64,000 nt of DNA, from positions 82,200,598 to 82,264,597 of the forward strand of contig CM026387.1 of assembly GCA_014843695.1 (NCBI GenBank). Reading direction: 5' to 3'. The notes below the pieces were generated by a model. It did not search any database, was not told where the DNA came from, and worked only from the letters and a program-made list of their open reading frames with translations. This stretch comes from Archivesica marissinica. Its lineage: Eukaryota; Mollusca; Bivalvia; Venerida; Vesicomyidae. How positions within the stretch are numbered: position 1 is the first letter of the stretch; each line of letters starts with the position of its first letter. The translations under genes were made by a program, and so were the position numbers. Below are positions 23,958 to 37,227 of this stretch, one piece after another.

Positions 23958-24996
23958 GTCGGTGCCGTTTGAACTTCTATTGCTATCACTAAACTCAAAC
24001 TGCACACCGTCAATCATCTGAACGTTTTCTCCATCCACACCCTTGTGGGTTGGGCTACCTCTCATGACAACCATTAACGTGAATACGCGTCGAGCGGGGA
24101 TTCGGAGGGGTCGCGTTAAATACACTGCATACGTTTCCGTAATGCTATTAGTATGTATGTTGGCGTCATTTTTACGAATTTCTTCACGAGTTATATCATC
24201 GTACACTAGAATTTTCATCGCGTATGTTTCCTTTCCGCTGGATACTCCAAACACTTCAGCACCGAACAGAACTATTGGTTGGGATACTGTGAAAGAAATT
24301 GCATCCGGTGGACCGTTTTGTTTCCATTGCCCATCGGTCGTCGGGAATCGATGAATACGTGACTTGTTCGGACTGCGTGATGATAGCAACATTGGTTCTG
24401 TATTTTCGTGTGGGTTGCGCGGTAACCGGTTTCGTTCGTTTCTACTAAACCGGTTTGGCAATTGCTGTTCTTCACCATGAAAATATTGAAAAATGGACAA
24501 GTTTTCGTCATGCGACAACAAACTTCCAAGGGAAACCTTTTGTGTAAAATATGTAACGTCCATCACCGGAAATCGTATTAGATATAGCAACTTCCCAAGA
24601 ATGTGTCGCCGAGCTTCGTCTGTGGGCTGTGTCTTCTGGCGTCTGCATTCGGTATTCGCCCACGTCATACAACCTTCAAACACAGCTTCTTCGTCTGCTC
24701 TAAGGTCATCCGATTTGATTATTCGTGTCACGCAATCAGAACAAAGTTCTGCAAATCCCGCCTTACGAAGAACATTGTTACCATTGGCCAGAATGTATCT
24801 CGCACATTTTTCATACAAGACTGTTTCGTCGTATAGATGCGCCTGTTCCATTATTTTCGACACGGTTTCGTCGGTTATCTCCGCCTCTAGGTATTGGAAA
24901 CATAGACTGGTTAAACCTTTCAACTGGAACTTCTTGGCCGCATACAGCATGGTGGCAGCATTATTAGAGTGAATGTCCTCGTCTGTGTAAATGTAT
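23910..24996 (-). CDS. BTBD6-like BTB-BACK-PHR protein, last exon
   Basis: Encodes 361 residues plus stop, all in one open frame. YIYTDEDIHSNNAATMLYAA and KKFQLKGL are the end of the BTB fold. The BACK domain follows (FEGCMTWANTECRR, HILGKLLYLIRFPVMDVTYF). A C-terminal PHR-type beta-sandwich includes AISFTVSQPIVLFGAEVFG and ends FEFSDSNRSSNGTDINVGQ then IPGLLF, the family's usual close. The acceptor is accttccgcag/ATACATT at 24996. One base (A) completes the Gln codon begun in the upstream exon at 36989, giving MLQ-YIYTDED as in relatives. Proteins of this class act as substrate adaptors for Cullin-3 ubiquitin ligases; the target here is unknown. There are no stops or frameshifts, so it is likely functional. 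The acceptor and the first 19 bases are copied many times in the adjacent 81-bp array. Confidence 0.9.
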
Positions 24997-27900
24997 CTGC
25001 GGAAGGTAAAATACTGCACTTGTAAGCATACTGACATACGACTACACATGCAGACGAACTCGTCTGTGTAAATGTATCTGCGGAAGGTAAAATACTGCAC
25101 TTGTAAGCATACTGACATACGACTACACATGCAGACGAACTCGTCTGTGTAAATGTATCTGCGGAAGGTAAAATACTGCACTTGTAAGCATACTGACATA
25201 CGACTACACATGCAGACGAACTCGTCTGTGTAAATGTATCTGCGGAAGGTAAAATACTGCACTTGTAAGCATACTGACATACGACTACACATGCAGACGA
25301 ACTCGTCTGTGTAAATTTATCTGCAGAAGGTAAACTACTGCAATTGTAAGCATACTGACATACGACTACACAAGCAGACGAACTCGTCTGTGTAAATTTA
25401 TCTGCAGAAGGTAAAATACTGCACTTGTAAGCATACTGACATACGACTACACATGCAGACGAACTCATCTGTGTAAATGTATCTGCAGAAGGTAAAATAC
25501 TGCACTTGTAAGCATACTAACATACGACTACACATGAAGACGATTTCGTCTGTGTAAATGTATCTGCGGAAGGTAAAATACTGCACTTGTAAGCATACTG
25601 ACATACGACTACACATGCAGACGAACTCGTCTGTGTAAATGTATCTGCATAAGGTAAAATACTGCACTTATAAGCATACTGACATACGACTACACATGCA
25701 GACGAACTCGTCTATGTAAATGTATCTGCAGAAGGTAAAATACTGCACTTGTAAGCATACTGACATACGACTACACATGCAAACGAACTCGTCTGTGTAA
25801 ATGTATCTGCAGAAGGTAAAATACTGCACTTGTAAGCATACTGACATACGACTACACATGCAGACGAACTCGTCTGTGTAAATGTATCTGCGGAAGGTAA
25901 AATACTGCGCTTGTAAGCATACTGACATACGACTACACATGCAGACGATTTCGTCTGTGTAAATGTATCTGCGGAAGGTAAAATACTGCACGTGTAAGCA
26001 TATTGACATACGACTACACATGCAGACGAACTCGTCTGTGTAAATTTATCTGCGGAAGGTAAAATACTGCACTTGTAAGCATACTGACATACGACTACAC
26101 ATGCAGACGAACTCGTCTGTGTAAATGTATCTGCGGAAGGTAAAATACTGCACTTGTAAGCATACTGACATTACGACTACACATGCAGACGAAATCGTCT
26201 GTGTAAATGTATCTGCGGAAGATAAGATACTGCACTTGTAAGCATACTGACATACGACTACACATGCAGACGAACTCGTCTGTGTAAATGTATCTGCGGA
26301 AGGTAAAATACTGCACTTGTAAGCATACTGACATACGACTACACATGCAGACGAACTCGTCTGTGTAAATGTATCTGCGGAAGGTAAAATACTGCACTTG
26401 AAAGCATACTGACACACGACTACACATGCAGACGAACTCGTCTGTGTAAAGGTATCTGCGGAAGGTATAACACTGCACTTGTAAGCATACTGACATACGA
26501 ATACACATGCAGACGAACTCGTCTGTGTAAATGTATCTGCGGAAGGTAAAATACTGCACTTGTAAGCATACTGACATACGACTACACATGCAGACGAACT
26601 CGTCTGTGTAAATGTATCTGCAGAAGGTAAAATACTGCACTTGTAAATATACTGACATACGACTACACATGCAGACGAACTAGTCTGTGTAAATGTATCT
26701 GCAGGAGGTAAAATACTGCACTTGTAAGCATACTGACATACAACTACACATGCAGACGAACTCGTCTGTGTAAATGTATCTGCAGAAGGTAAAATACTGC
26801 ACTTGTAAGCATACTGACATACGACTACACATGCAAACGAACTCGTCTGTGTAAATGTATCTGCAGAAGGTAAAATACTGCACTTGTAAGCATACTGACA
26901 TACGACTACACATGCAGACGAACTCGTTTGTGTAAATGTATCTGCGGAAGGTAAAATACTGCACTTGTAAGCATACTGACATATGACTACACATGCAGAC
27001 GAACTCGTCTGTGTAAATGTATCTGCGGAAGGTAAAATACTGCATTTGTAAGCATACTGATATACGACTACACATGCAGACGAACTCGTCTGTGTAAATG
27101 TATCTGCGGAAGGTAAAATACTGCACTTGTAAGCATACTGACATATGACTACACATGCAGACGAACTCGTCTGTGTTAATGTATCTGCGGAAGGTAAAAT
27201 ACTGCACTTGTAAGCATACTGACATACGACTACACATGCAAACGAACTCGTCTGTGTAAATGTATCTGCAGAAGGTAAAATACTGCACTTGTAAGCATAC
27301 TGACATACGACTACACATGCAGACGAACTCGTTTGTGTAAATGTATCTGCGGAAGGTAAAATACTGCACTTGTAAGCATACTGACATATGACTACACATG
27401 CAGACGAACTCGTCTGTGTAAATGTATCTGCGGAAGGTAAAATACTGCATTTGTAAGCATACTGATATACGACTACACATGCAGACGAACTCGTCTGTGT
27501 AAATGTATCTGCGGAAGGTAAAATACTGCACTTGTAAGCATACTGACATATGACTACACATGCAGACGAACTCGTCTGTGTAAATGTATCTGCGGAAGGT
27601 AAAATACTGCATTTGTAAGCATACTGATATACGACTACACATGCAGACGAACTCGTCTGTGTAAATGTATCTGCGGAAGGTAAAATACTGCACTTGTAAG
27701 CATACTGACATACGACTACACATGCAGACGAACTCGTCTGTGTAAATATATCTGCGGAAGGTAAAATACTGCACTTGTAAGTATACTGACATACGACTAC
27801 ACATGCAGACGAACTCTTCTGTGTAAATGTATCTGCGGAAGGTAAAATACTGCACTTGTAAGCATACTGACATACGACTACACATGCAGACGAACTCGTC

Positions 27901-30900
27901 TGTGTAAATGTATCTGCGGAAGGTAAAATACTGCACTTGTAAGCATACTGACATACGACTACACATGCAGACGACTCGTCTGTGTAAATGTATCTGCGGA
28001 AGGTAAAATACTGCACTTGTAAGCATACTGACATACGACTACACATGCAGACGAACTCGTCTGTGTAAATGTATCTGCGGAAGGTAAAATACTGCACTTG
28101 TAAGCATACTGACATACGACTACACATGCAGACGAACTCGTCTGTGTAAATGTATCTGCGGAAGGTAAAATACTGCACTTGTAAGCATACTGACATACGA
28201 CTACACATGCAGACGAACTCGTCTGTGTAAATGTATCTGCGGAAGGTAAAATACTGCACTTGTAAGCATACTGACATACGACTACACATGCAGACGAACT
28301 CGTCTGTGTAAATGTATCTGCGGAAGGTAAAATACTGCACTTGTAAGCATACTGACATACGACTACACATGCAGACGAACTCTTCTGTGTAAATGTATCT
28401 GCGGAAGGTAAAATACTGCACTTGTAAGCATATTGACATACGAATACACATGCAGACGAACTCGTCTGTGTAAATGTATCTGCGGATGGTAAAATACTGC
28501 ATTTGTAAGCATACTGACATACGACTACACATGCAGACGAACTCGTCTGTATAAATGTATCTGCGGAAGGTAAAATACTGCATTTGTAAGCATACTGACA
28601 TACGACTACACATGCAGACGAACTCGTCTGTGTAGATGTATCTGCGGAAGGTAAAATACTGCACTTGTAAGCATACTGACATACGTCTACACATGCGGAC
28701 GAACTCGTCTGTGTAAATGTATCTGCGGAAGGAGAATACTGCATTTGTAAGCATACTGACATACGATTACACATGCAGACGAACTCGTCTGTGTAAATGT
28801 ATCTGCGGAAGGTAAAATACTGCATTTGTAAGCATACTGACATATGACTACACATGCAGACGAACTCGTCTGTGTAAATGTATCTGCAGAAGGTAAAATA
28901 CTGCACTTGTAAGCATACTGACATACGACTACACATGCAAACGAACTCGTCTGTGTAAATGTATCTGCAGAAGGTAAAATACTGCACTTGTAAGCATACT
29001 GACATACGACTACACATGCAGACGAACTCGTCTGTGTAAATGTATCTGCGGAAGGTAAAATACTGCATTTGTAAGCATACTGACATACGACTACACATGC
29101 AGACGAACTCGTCTGTGTAAATGTATCTGCAGAAGGTAAAATACTGCACTTGTAAGCATACTGATATACGACTATACATGTAGACGAACTCGTCTGTGTA
29201 AATGTATCTGCGGAAGGTAAAATACTGCACTTGTAAGCATACTGACATATGACTACACATGCAGACGAACTCGTCTGTGTTAATGTATCTGCGGAAGGTA
29301 AAATACTGCACTTGTAACCATACTGACATACGACTACACATACAGACGAACTCGTCTGTGTAAATGTATCTGCGGAAGGTAAAATACTGCACTTGTAAGC
29401 ATACTGACATACGACTACACATGCAGACGAACTCGTCTGTGTAAATGTATCTGCGGAAGGTTAAATACTGCACTTGTAAGCATACTAACATACGACTACA
29501 CATGCAGACGAACTCGTCTGTGTAAATGTATGCGGAAGGTAAAATACTGCACTGTAAGCATACTGACATACGACTACACATGCAGACGAACTCGTCTGTG
29601 TAAATGTATCTGCGGAAGGTAAAATACTGCACTTGTAAGCATACTGACATACGACTACACATGCAGACGATTTCGTCTGTGTAAATGTATCTGCGGAAGG
29701 TAAAATACTGCATTTGTAAGCATACTGACATACGACTACACATGCAGACGAACTCGTCTGTGTAAATGTATCTGCGGAAGGTAAAATACTACACTTGTAA
29801 GCATACTGACATACGACTACACATGCAGACGAACTCGTCTGTGTAAATGTATCTGCGGAAGGTAAAATACTGCACTTGTAAGCATACTGACATACGACTA
29901 CACATGCAGACGAACTCGTCTGTGTAAATGTATCTGCGGAAGGTAAAATACTGCACTTGTAAGCATACTGACATACGACTACACATGCAGACGATTTCGT
30001 CTGTGTAAATGTATCTGCGGAAGGTAAAATACTGCATTTGTAAGCATACTGACATACGACTACACATGCAGACGAACTCGTCTGTGTAAATGTATCTGCG
30101 GAAGGTAAAATACTACACTTGTAAGCATACTGACATACGACTACACATGCAGACGAACTCGTCTGTGTAAATGTATCTGCGGAAGGTAAAATACTGCACT
30201 TGTAAGCATACTGACATACGACTACACATGCAGACGAACTCGTCTGTGTAAATGTATCTGCAGAAGGTAAAATACTGCACTTGTAAGCATACTGACATAC
30301 GACTATACATGTAGACGAACTCGTCTGTGTAAATGTATCTGCAGAAGGTAAAATACTGCACTTGTAAGCATACTGACATACGACTACACATACAGACGAA
30401 CTCGTATGTGTAAATGTATCTGCAGAAGGTAAAATACTGCACTTGTAAGCATACTGACATACGACTACACATGCAGACGAACTCGTCTGTGTAAATGTAT
30501 CTGCAGAAGGTAAAATACTGCACTTATAAGCATACTGACATACGACTACACATGTAGACGAACTCGTCTGTGTAAATGTATCTGTGGAAGGTAAAATACT
30601 GCACTTGTAAGCATACTGACATACGACTACACATGCAGACGAACTCGTCTGTGTAAATGTATCTGCGGAAGGTAAACTACTGCACTTGTAAGCATACTGG
30701 CATACGACTACACATGCAGACGAACTCGTCTGTGTAAATTTATCTGCAGAAGGTAAAATACTGCACTTGTAAGCATACCGACATACGACTACACATGCAG
30801 ACGAACTCGTCTGTGTAAATGTATCTGCGGAAGGTAAAATACTGCACTTGTAAGCATACTGACATACGACTACACATTCAGACGATTTCGTCTGTGTAAA

Positions 30901-32574
30901 TATATCTGCGGTAGGTAAAATACTGCACTTGTAAGCATACTGACATACGACTACACATGCAGACGAACTCGTCTGTGTAAATGTATCGGCGGAATGTAAA
31001 ATACTGCATTTGTAAGCATACTGTCATACGACTACACATGCAGACGAACTCGTCTGTGTAAATGTATCTGCGGAAGGTAAAATACTGCATTTGTAAGCAT
31101 ACTGACATACGACTACACATGCAGACGAACTCGTCTGTGTAAATGTATCTGCGGAAGGTAAAATACTGCACTTGTAAGCATACTGACATATGACTACACA
31201 TGCAGACGAACTCGTCTGTGTTAATGTATCTGCGGAAGGTAAAATACTGCACTTGTAAGCATACTGACATACGACTACACATACAGACGAACTCGTCTGT
31301 GTAAATGTATCTGCGGAAGGTTAAATACTGCACTTGTAAGCATACTGACATACGACTACACATGCAGACGAAATCGTCTGTGTAAATGTATCTGCGGAAG
31401 GTAAAATACTGCACTTGTAAGCATACTGACATACGACTACACATGCAGACGAACTCTTCTGTGTAAATGTATCTGCGGAAGGTAAAATACTGCAATTGTA
31501 AGCATACTGACATACGACTACACATGCAGACGANNNNNNNNNNNNNNNNNNNNNNNNNNNNNNNNNNNNNNNNNNNNNNNNNNNNNNNNNNNNNNNNNNN
31601 NNNNNNNNNNNNNNNNNNNNNNNNNNNNNNNNNNNNNNNNNNNNNNNNNNNNNNNNNNNNNNNNNNNNNNNNNNNNNNNNNNNNNNNNNNNNNNNNNNNN
31701 NNNNNNNNNNNNNNNNNNNNNNNNNNNNNNNNNNNNNNNNNNNNNNNNNNNNNNNNNNNNNNNNNNNNNNNNNNNNNNNNNNNNNNNNNNNNNNNNNNNN
31801 NNNNNNNNNNNNNNNNNNNNNNNNNNNNNNNNNNNNNNNNNNNNNNNNNNNNNNNNNNNNNNNNNNNNNNNNNNNNNNNNNNNNNNNNNNNNNNNNNNNN
31901 NNNNNNNNNNNNNNNNNNNNNNNNNNNNNNNNNNNNNNNNNNNNNNNNNNNNNNNNNNNNNNNNNNNNNNNNNNNNNNNNNNNNNNNNNNNNNNNNNNNN
32001 NNNNNNNNNNNNNNNNNNNNNNNNNNNNNNNNNNNNNNNNNNNNNNNNNNNNNNNNNNNNNNNNNNNNNNNNNNNNNNNNNNNNNNNNNNNNNNNNNNNN
32101 NNNNNNNNNNNNNNNNNNNNNNNNNNNNNNNNNNNNNNNNNNNNNNNNNNNNNNNNNNNNNNNNNNNNNNNNNNNNNNNNNNNNNNNNNNNNNNNNNNNN
32201 NNNNNNNNNNNNNNNNNNNNNNNNNNNNNNNNNNNNNNNNNNNNNNNNNNNNNNNNNNNNNNNNNNNNNNNNNNNNNNNNNNNNNNNNNNNNNNNNNNNN
32301 NNNNNNNNNNNNNNNNNNNNNNNNNNNNNNNNNNNNNNNNNNNNNNNNNNNNNNNNNNNNNNNNNNNNNNNNNNNNNNNNNNNNNNNNNNNNNNNNNNNN
32401 NNNNNNNNNNNNNNNNNNNNNNNNNNNNNNNNNNNNNNNNNNNNNNNNNNNNNNNNNNNNNNNNNNNNNNNNNNNNNNNNNNNNNNNNNNNNNNNNNNNN
32501 NNNNNNNNNNNNNNNNNNNNNNNNNNNNNNNNNCATTTGTAAGCATACTGACATAAGACTACACATGCAGACGA
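24978..32574 (-). repeat. 81-bp minisatellite made of the BTB gene's intron-exon boundary
   Basis: About 80 sequenced units of 81 bp (plus an unknown number in the N gap). On the minus strand each unit has a pyrimidine-rich stretch, the 3' splice site ttaccttccgcag, then atacatttacacagacgag, which is identical to the first 19 bases of the last exon, then ttcgtctgcatgtgtagtcg and the rest of the 62-bp intron-derived part. Because 81 is 27 codons and the consensus lacks stops, the minus strand gives very long frames (up to 900 codons) repeating YIYTDEFVCMCSRMSVCLQV and QYFTFRR. Related BTB proteins have no such insert, so the array is best taken as intronic. Confidence 0.95.
31534..32533. other. 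Assembly gap of exactly 1000 N
   Basis: The N run is flanked on both sides by the same 81-bp array. The round length indicates a placeholder; true array length is unknown. Frames reported across it are meaningless. Confidence 0.99.
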
Positions 32575-33055
32575 ATGTTGTTATCAAAATATATTGACAC
32601 CAAAACGAAACTGTGCACTTGCCTTAGAGGTAAAATTTATATATATTTTTAGAAAAAATTGTGCTACATATTGGTAAATTAATGCAATGTGTGAAGGATT
32701 ATTTTCTTCACTCGTGATAGTAAAATCATAATTCTAAAATGTGTAACGAAAATGTAACGCTCAATATAAAAGTGCACATTTTATTTATAGTGTCAGTATA
32801 GTTATTCATAGACCAAGCATCCATACGGTCCTCTCTCTTGGACGCCATTTTATTACTTTGATAACACCCCGATTTACATGATACCGACCGTACACAATAA
32901 GGGTTATCAGATAGTTAGTTGGTTACCCATGATTCAACGAAACTTTGGATATGCTACAAATGACCAGATACTAAGACTGTAAGTATTACAATATTCGTAA
33001 ATATATATCTCGCAATGCCTGTTGACCTCAAATCACCTGCCCGTCACCACTGTAC
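32575..33055. other. Intronic unique sequence
   Basis: Between the 81-bp and 33-bp arrays inside the long BTB intron. No repeat or coding signal is recognised. Confidence 0.5.
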
Positions 33056-34318
33056 GTTCGAATCACACTGGGTGATGTCGGTGTTGGGTTGCAGAATCAC
33101 ACTGGTGGTGTTGGTGTTGGGTTGCAGAATCACACTGGGTGTGTCGGTGTTGGGTTGCAGAATCACACTGATGGTGTCGGTGTTGGGTTGCAGAATTACA
33201 CTGGTGGTGTCGGTGTTGGGTTGCAGAATCACACTGATGGTGTCGGTGTTGGGTTGCAGAATTACACTGGTGGTGTCGGTGTTGGGTTGCAGAATCACAC
33301 TGATGGTGTCGGTGTTGGGTTGCAGAATCACACTGGTGGTGTCGGTGTTGGGTTGCAGAATCACACTGATGGTGTCGGTGTTGGGTGCAGAATCACACTG
33401 GTGGTGTCGGTGTTGGGTTGCAGAATCACACTGATGGTGTCGGGTGGGTTGCAGAATCACATGGTGGTGTCGGTGTTGGGTTGCAGAATCACACTGGTGG
33501 TGTCGGTGTTGGGTTGCAGAATCACACTGGTGGTGTCGGTGTTGGGTTGCAGAATCACACTGGTGGTGTCGGTGTTGGGTTGCAGAATCACACTGGTGGT
33601 GTCGGTGTTGGGTTGCAGAATCACACTGATGGTGTCGGTGTTGGGTTGCAGAATCACACTGGTGGTGTCGGTGTTGGGTTGCAGAATCACACTGGTGGTG
33701 TCGGTGTTGGTTGCAGAATCACACTGGTGGTGTCGGTGTTGGGTTGCAGAATCACACTGGTGGTGTCGGTGTTGGGTTGAAGAATCACACTGGTGGTGTC
33801 GGTGTTGGGTTGCAGAATCACACTGGTGGTGTCGGTGTGGGTTGCAGAATCACACTGGTGGTGTCGGTGTTGGGTTGCAGAATCACACTGGTGGTGTCAG
33901 TGTTGGGTTGCAGAATCACACTGGGGGTGTCGGTGTTGGGTTGCAGAATCACACTGGTGGTGTCAGTGTTGGGTTGCAGAATCACACTGATGGTGTCGGT
34001 GTTGGGTTGCAGAATCACACTGGTGGTGTCGGTGTTGGGTTGCAGAATCACACTGGTGGTGTCGGTGTTGGGTTGCAGAATCACACTGGTGGTGTCGGTG
34101 TTGGGTTGCAGAATCACACTGGTGGTGTCGGTGTTGGGTTGCAGAATCACACTGGTGGTGTCGGTGTTGGGTTGCAGAATCACACTGGTGGTGTCAGTGT
34201 TGGGTTGCAGAATCACACTGATGGTGTCGGTGTTGGGTTGCAGAATCACACTGGTGGTGTCGGTGTTGGGTTGCAGAATCACACTGATGGTGTCGGTGTT
34301 GGGTTGCAGAACGTCGGT
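33056..34318. repeat. 33-bp minisatellite
   Basis: About 38 units of cacactggtggtgtcggtgt plus tgggttgcagaat, with alternating variants (ctggtgg/ctgatgg, tcggtg/tcagtg) and occasional 1-6 bp deletions. The unit is 11 codons, so all frames look open (QNHTGGVGVGL and others). It is within the BTB intron. Confidence 0.96.
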
Positions 34319-34336
34319 GGTGTAGCTTGTACACAT

Positions 34337-36432
34337 TTATACATTTATTTTAGTTCTTACAACACTATACTATTTTGGATGTCCGTCTATGCCTGCAATG
34401 CTGCTCGCAGGAGCACAAGTGAGACGTCACGGATGTAATTCATGACGTCGTGAGACTTGAGACAATCGGTTGTTCTACTCGGATGTCCGCTTTGGCGGTT
34501 TTTGAAACAATCTGTATTAGCCTTGGGCAAATCATTAGCAGTAGTTCGTTTTAGTATAATCTGTACGTACTACATTGTAGAACTACTGTTGTAAATAGTT
34601 ATTGTTTTCTGACATTTTAATAAAAATGTCCTTTTCCAACCATTCAGGTTTTATTGTTTCATTCTCCCATCAGAGTTCCACTGAGCCTATCACATCCTAT
34701 GCTAGACAACGAGCAGGACATAAATATAATTTTATGAAAAGCATAAAATGTTTTATGTACGAGAGTCATTATTTACAGAGGCCGGGACGTCCCCACCCTG
34801 GGTGATTATGTAAGGGAATTAGGCATGACCACGTTCCATCCAATCAAATGCATTGCAGTCACATGACACGTCCAGGCCAATCGCCATCTAGGTGGGCCAT
34901 TAAGTCTTATATTTTGAAGAAGACGCACTTACTGCGAAAAACAAATAGTTACCACCACCACCCCATCCACCACCAGGGTTTTGTGCTTTTACTATTGTCG
35001 TGTTATTACTAATCGTTAGTTCAATAGACACCTGCCTTTAGACTCGTGTCATTTAGTTTTTACTATTGTGTTTTTATTTGCTTCTGCGGTTTTTGGTTTG
35101 CCCAGATATGGCTATCTGAAACAATCTGTATTAGCCTTGGGCAAATCATTAGCAGTAGTTCGTTTTAGTATAATCTGTACGTACTACATTGTAGAACTAC
35201 TGTTGTAAATATTTATTGTTTTCTGACATTTTAATAAAAATGTCCTTTTCCAACCATTCAGGTTTTATTGTTTCATTCTCCCATCAGAGTTCCACTGAGC
35301 CTATCACATCCTATGCTAGACAACGAGCAGGACATAAATACATTTATTTTAGTTCTTACAACACTATAATATTTTGGATGTCCGTCTATGCCTGCAATGC
35401 TGCTCGCAGGAGCACCAGTGAGACGTCACGGATGTAATTCATGACGTCGTGAGACTTGAGACAATCGGTTGTTCTACTCGGATGTCCGCTTTGGCGGTTT
35501 TTTAATTGTTTGTTGGGTTTGGTGTTGTTTTGTTTTGTGTTTTGTGTTGTTGTTGTTTTGTTTTTGTTTTTTGTTTTTCAACCATTCAGGTTTTATTGTT
35601 TCATTCTCCCATCAGAGTTCCACTGAGCCTATCACATCCTATGCTAGACAACGAGCAGGACATAAATATAATTTTATGAAAAGCATAAAATGTTTTATGT
35701 ACGAGAGTCATTATTTACAGAGGCCGGGACGTCCCCACCCTGGGTGATTATGTAAGGGAATTAGGCATGACCACGTTCCATCCAATCAAATGCATTGCAG
35801 TCACATGACACGTCCAGGCCAATCGCCATCTAGGTGGGCCATTAAGTCTTATATTTTGAAGAAGACGCACTTACTGCGAAAAACAAATAGTTACCACCAC
35901 CACCCCATCCACCACCAGGGTTTTGTGCTTTTACTATTGTCGTGTTATTACTAATCGTTAGTTCAATAGACACCTGCCTTTAGACTCGTGTCATTTAGTT
36001 TTTACTATTGTGTTTTTATTTGCTTCTGCGGTTTTTGGTTTGCCCAGATATGGCTATCTGAAACAATCTGTATTAGCCTTGGGCAAATCATTAGCAGTAG
36101 TTCGTTTTAGTATAATCTGTACGTACTACATTGTAGAACTACTGTTGTAAATATTTATTGTTTTCTGACATTTTAATAAAAATGTCCTTTTCCAACCATT
36201 CAGGTTTTATTGTTTCATTCTCCCATCAGAGTTCCACTGAGCCTATCACATCCTATGCTAGACAACGAGCAGGACATAAATACATTTATTTTAGTTCTTA
36301 CAACACTATAATATTTTGGATGTCCGTCTATGCCTGCAATGCTGCTCGCAGGAGCACCAGTGAGACGTCACGGATGTAATTCATGACGTCGTGAGACTTG
36401 AGACAATCGGTTGTTCTACTCGGATGTCCGCC
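34337..36432. repeat. 942-bp tandem duplication (about two copies)
   Basis: Offsets of 942 bp link 35119-36060 with the sequence from 36061 and with 34650-35118 / 35592-36060. The blocks include agttcttacaacactata, gtgagacgtcacggatgtaa and tgtccttttccaaccattca, and are almost identical, hence recent. Copies differ in one window: 34503-34640 versus a T/G-rich replacement at 35503-35580. It lies within the BTB intron. No coding or transposon signature is recognised. Confidence 0.85.
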
Positions 36433-36589
36433 CGTGCCTAAAATACTGCTCGTAGCATCACGGGGGGTCTTCCTCAACCATTAATAGCTATGGAGTCGCA
36501 ATATGACCCATGCTGTGGGTGCGACTTTATACCCCCAAAACAAACAAATAGAACTCGCAATGTCTATATATAACACATGATATCATATT
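36433..36589. other. Intronic spacer
   Basis: Short unique sequence between the 942-bp duplication and the SINE body; nothing recognised. Confidence 0.45.
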
Positions 36590-36776
36590 AATGTTAAACC
36601 GAGGTCTCGTGTCGGTGCTTTATACCGTGCACGTAAAAGAACCAGATGAGACTCTGGAATGTGTCTCTGTCTGTATCATTGCACTATCCTCCAACAATTT
36701 AAAATGACTAATCTCTTCAGGAGGCGTCGCTCATATGGGCAACCTTTAGCGACGATAAATAAACGTAAAAACACAT
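36590..36776 (+). mobile_element. SINE-A copy lacking the tRNA head
   Basis: Body from gttaaaccgaggtctcgtgt to the tail gataaataaacgtaaaaaca. 5'-truncated, as is usual for reverse-transcribed copies. Located 200 bp downstream of the BTB exon, in its intron. Confidence 0.85.
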
Positions 36777-36988
36777 TAACAGAAAAGGTTCCATGTTCTC
36801 TCACGAGAGCAGTTCTAATTTTCTGCTAAATCATCACTGATATGATTTTCATTCGGTATAAAGCAACGACTGGTATTTGTGCTTAGTATATGTTTGAAAC
36901 TCCAAATCTTTTAAAATTAAGCTTAACGTTGATACTTTTAATCCGTTGTTTCAGTTGTGTGACGAACGTTTCGCCGAAGTACACTTAC

Positions 36989-37227
36989 TGTAACATATCT
37001 TTGAAGCAGTCGGGTTTGATGTCGGGAACCCCAATCCTCACATCCACATTTCCCAAATGTTTAATTAACGATTTGAAGAGGACCGGGCTGCGGGCCAGAA
37101 GCATGTATTTGTGGGCTCTAATCTCTTCCTTAGAATCCCCCACTGCGAATGTAACGTCACATGCCACCTCGTATTTTAGCATATAGTTGTTGGACTGAGG
37201 TACAGTTTTATTAGCTTGCCAGTCGTC
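36989..37227 (-). CDS. BTBD6-like BTB-BACK-PHR protein, BTB exon
   Basis: Encodes 79 full codons plus CA of the next: DDWQANKTVPQSNNYMLKY, EVACDVTFAVGDSKEEIRAH, KYMLLARSPVLFKSLI, ending IKPDCFKDML. This is the first two thirds of a BTB/POZ fold (the DVTF...G strand, then aHKyvLa.rS.vF). The acceptor ttccttttcag at 37228 and donor aca/gtaagt at 36988 are strong. The exon leaves in phase 2 and joins the exon at 24996 exactly. In relatives only a few residues precede the DW, so a short first coding exon must lie to the right (beyond 37228), but I could not identify it. The frame between 37228 and 37311 reads through the acceptor and is probably intron. Confidence 0.88.

Noticed and set aside
26046..29743. 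Minus-strand frames of 448-902 codons repeating FVCMCSRMSVCLQV
   Set aside because: They come from the 81-bp array, whose length is a multiple of three; the frame breaks at every indel and relatives of the BTB protein have no such insert. Treated as intron, with the splice-site question raised as a finding.
31467..32597. Frames of 342-569 codons spanning the N gap
   Set aside because: Made of unknown bases; no information.
33015..34438. Frames such as QNHTGGVGVGL repeats (449 codons on +)
   Set aside because: The 33-bp minisatellite unit equals 11 codons; open in several frames on both strands and intronic in the BTB gene.
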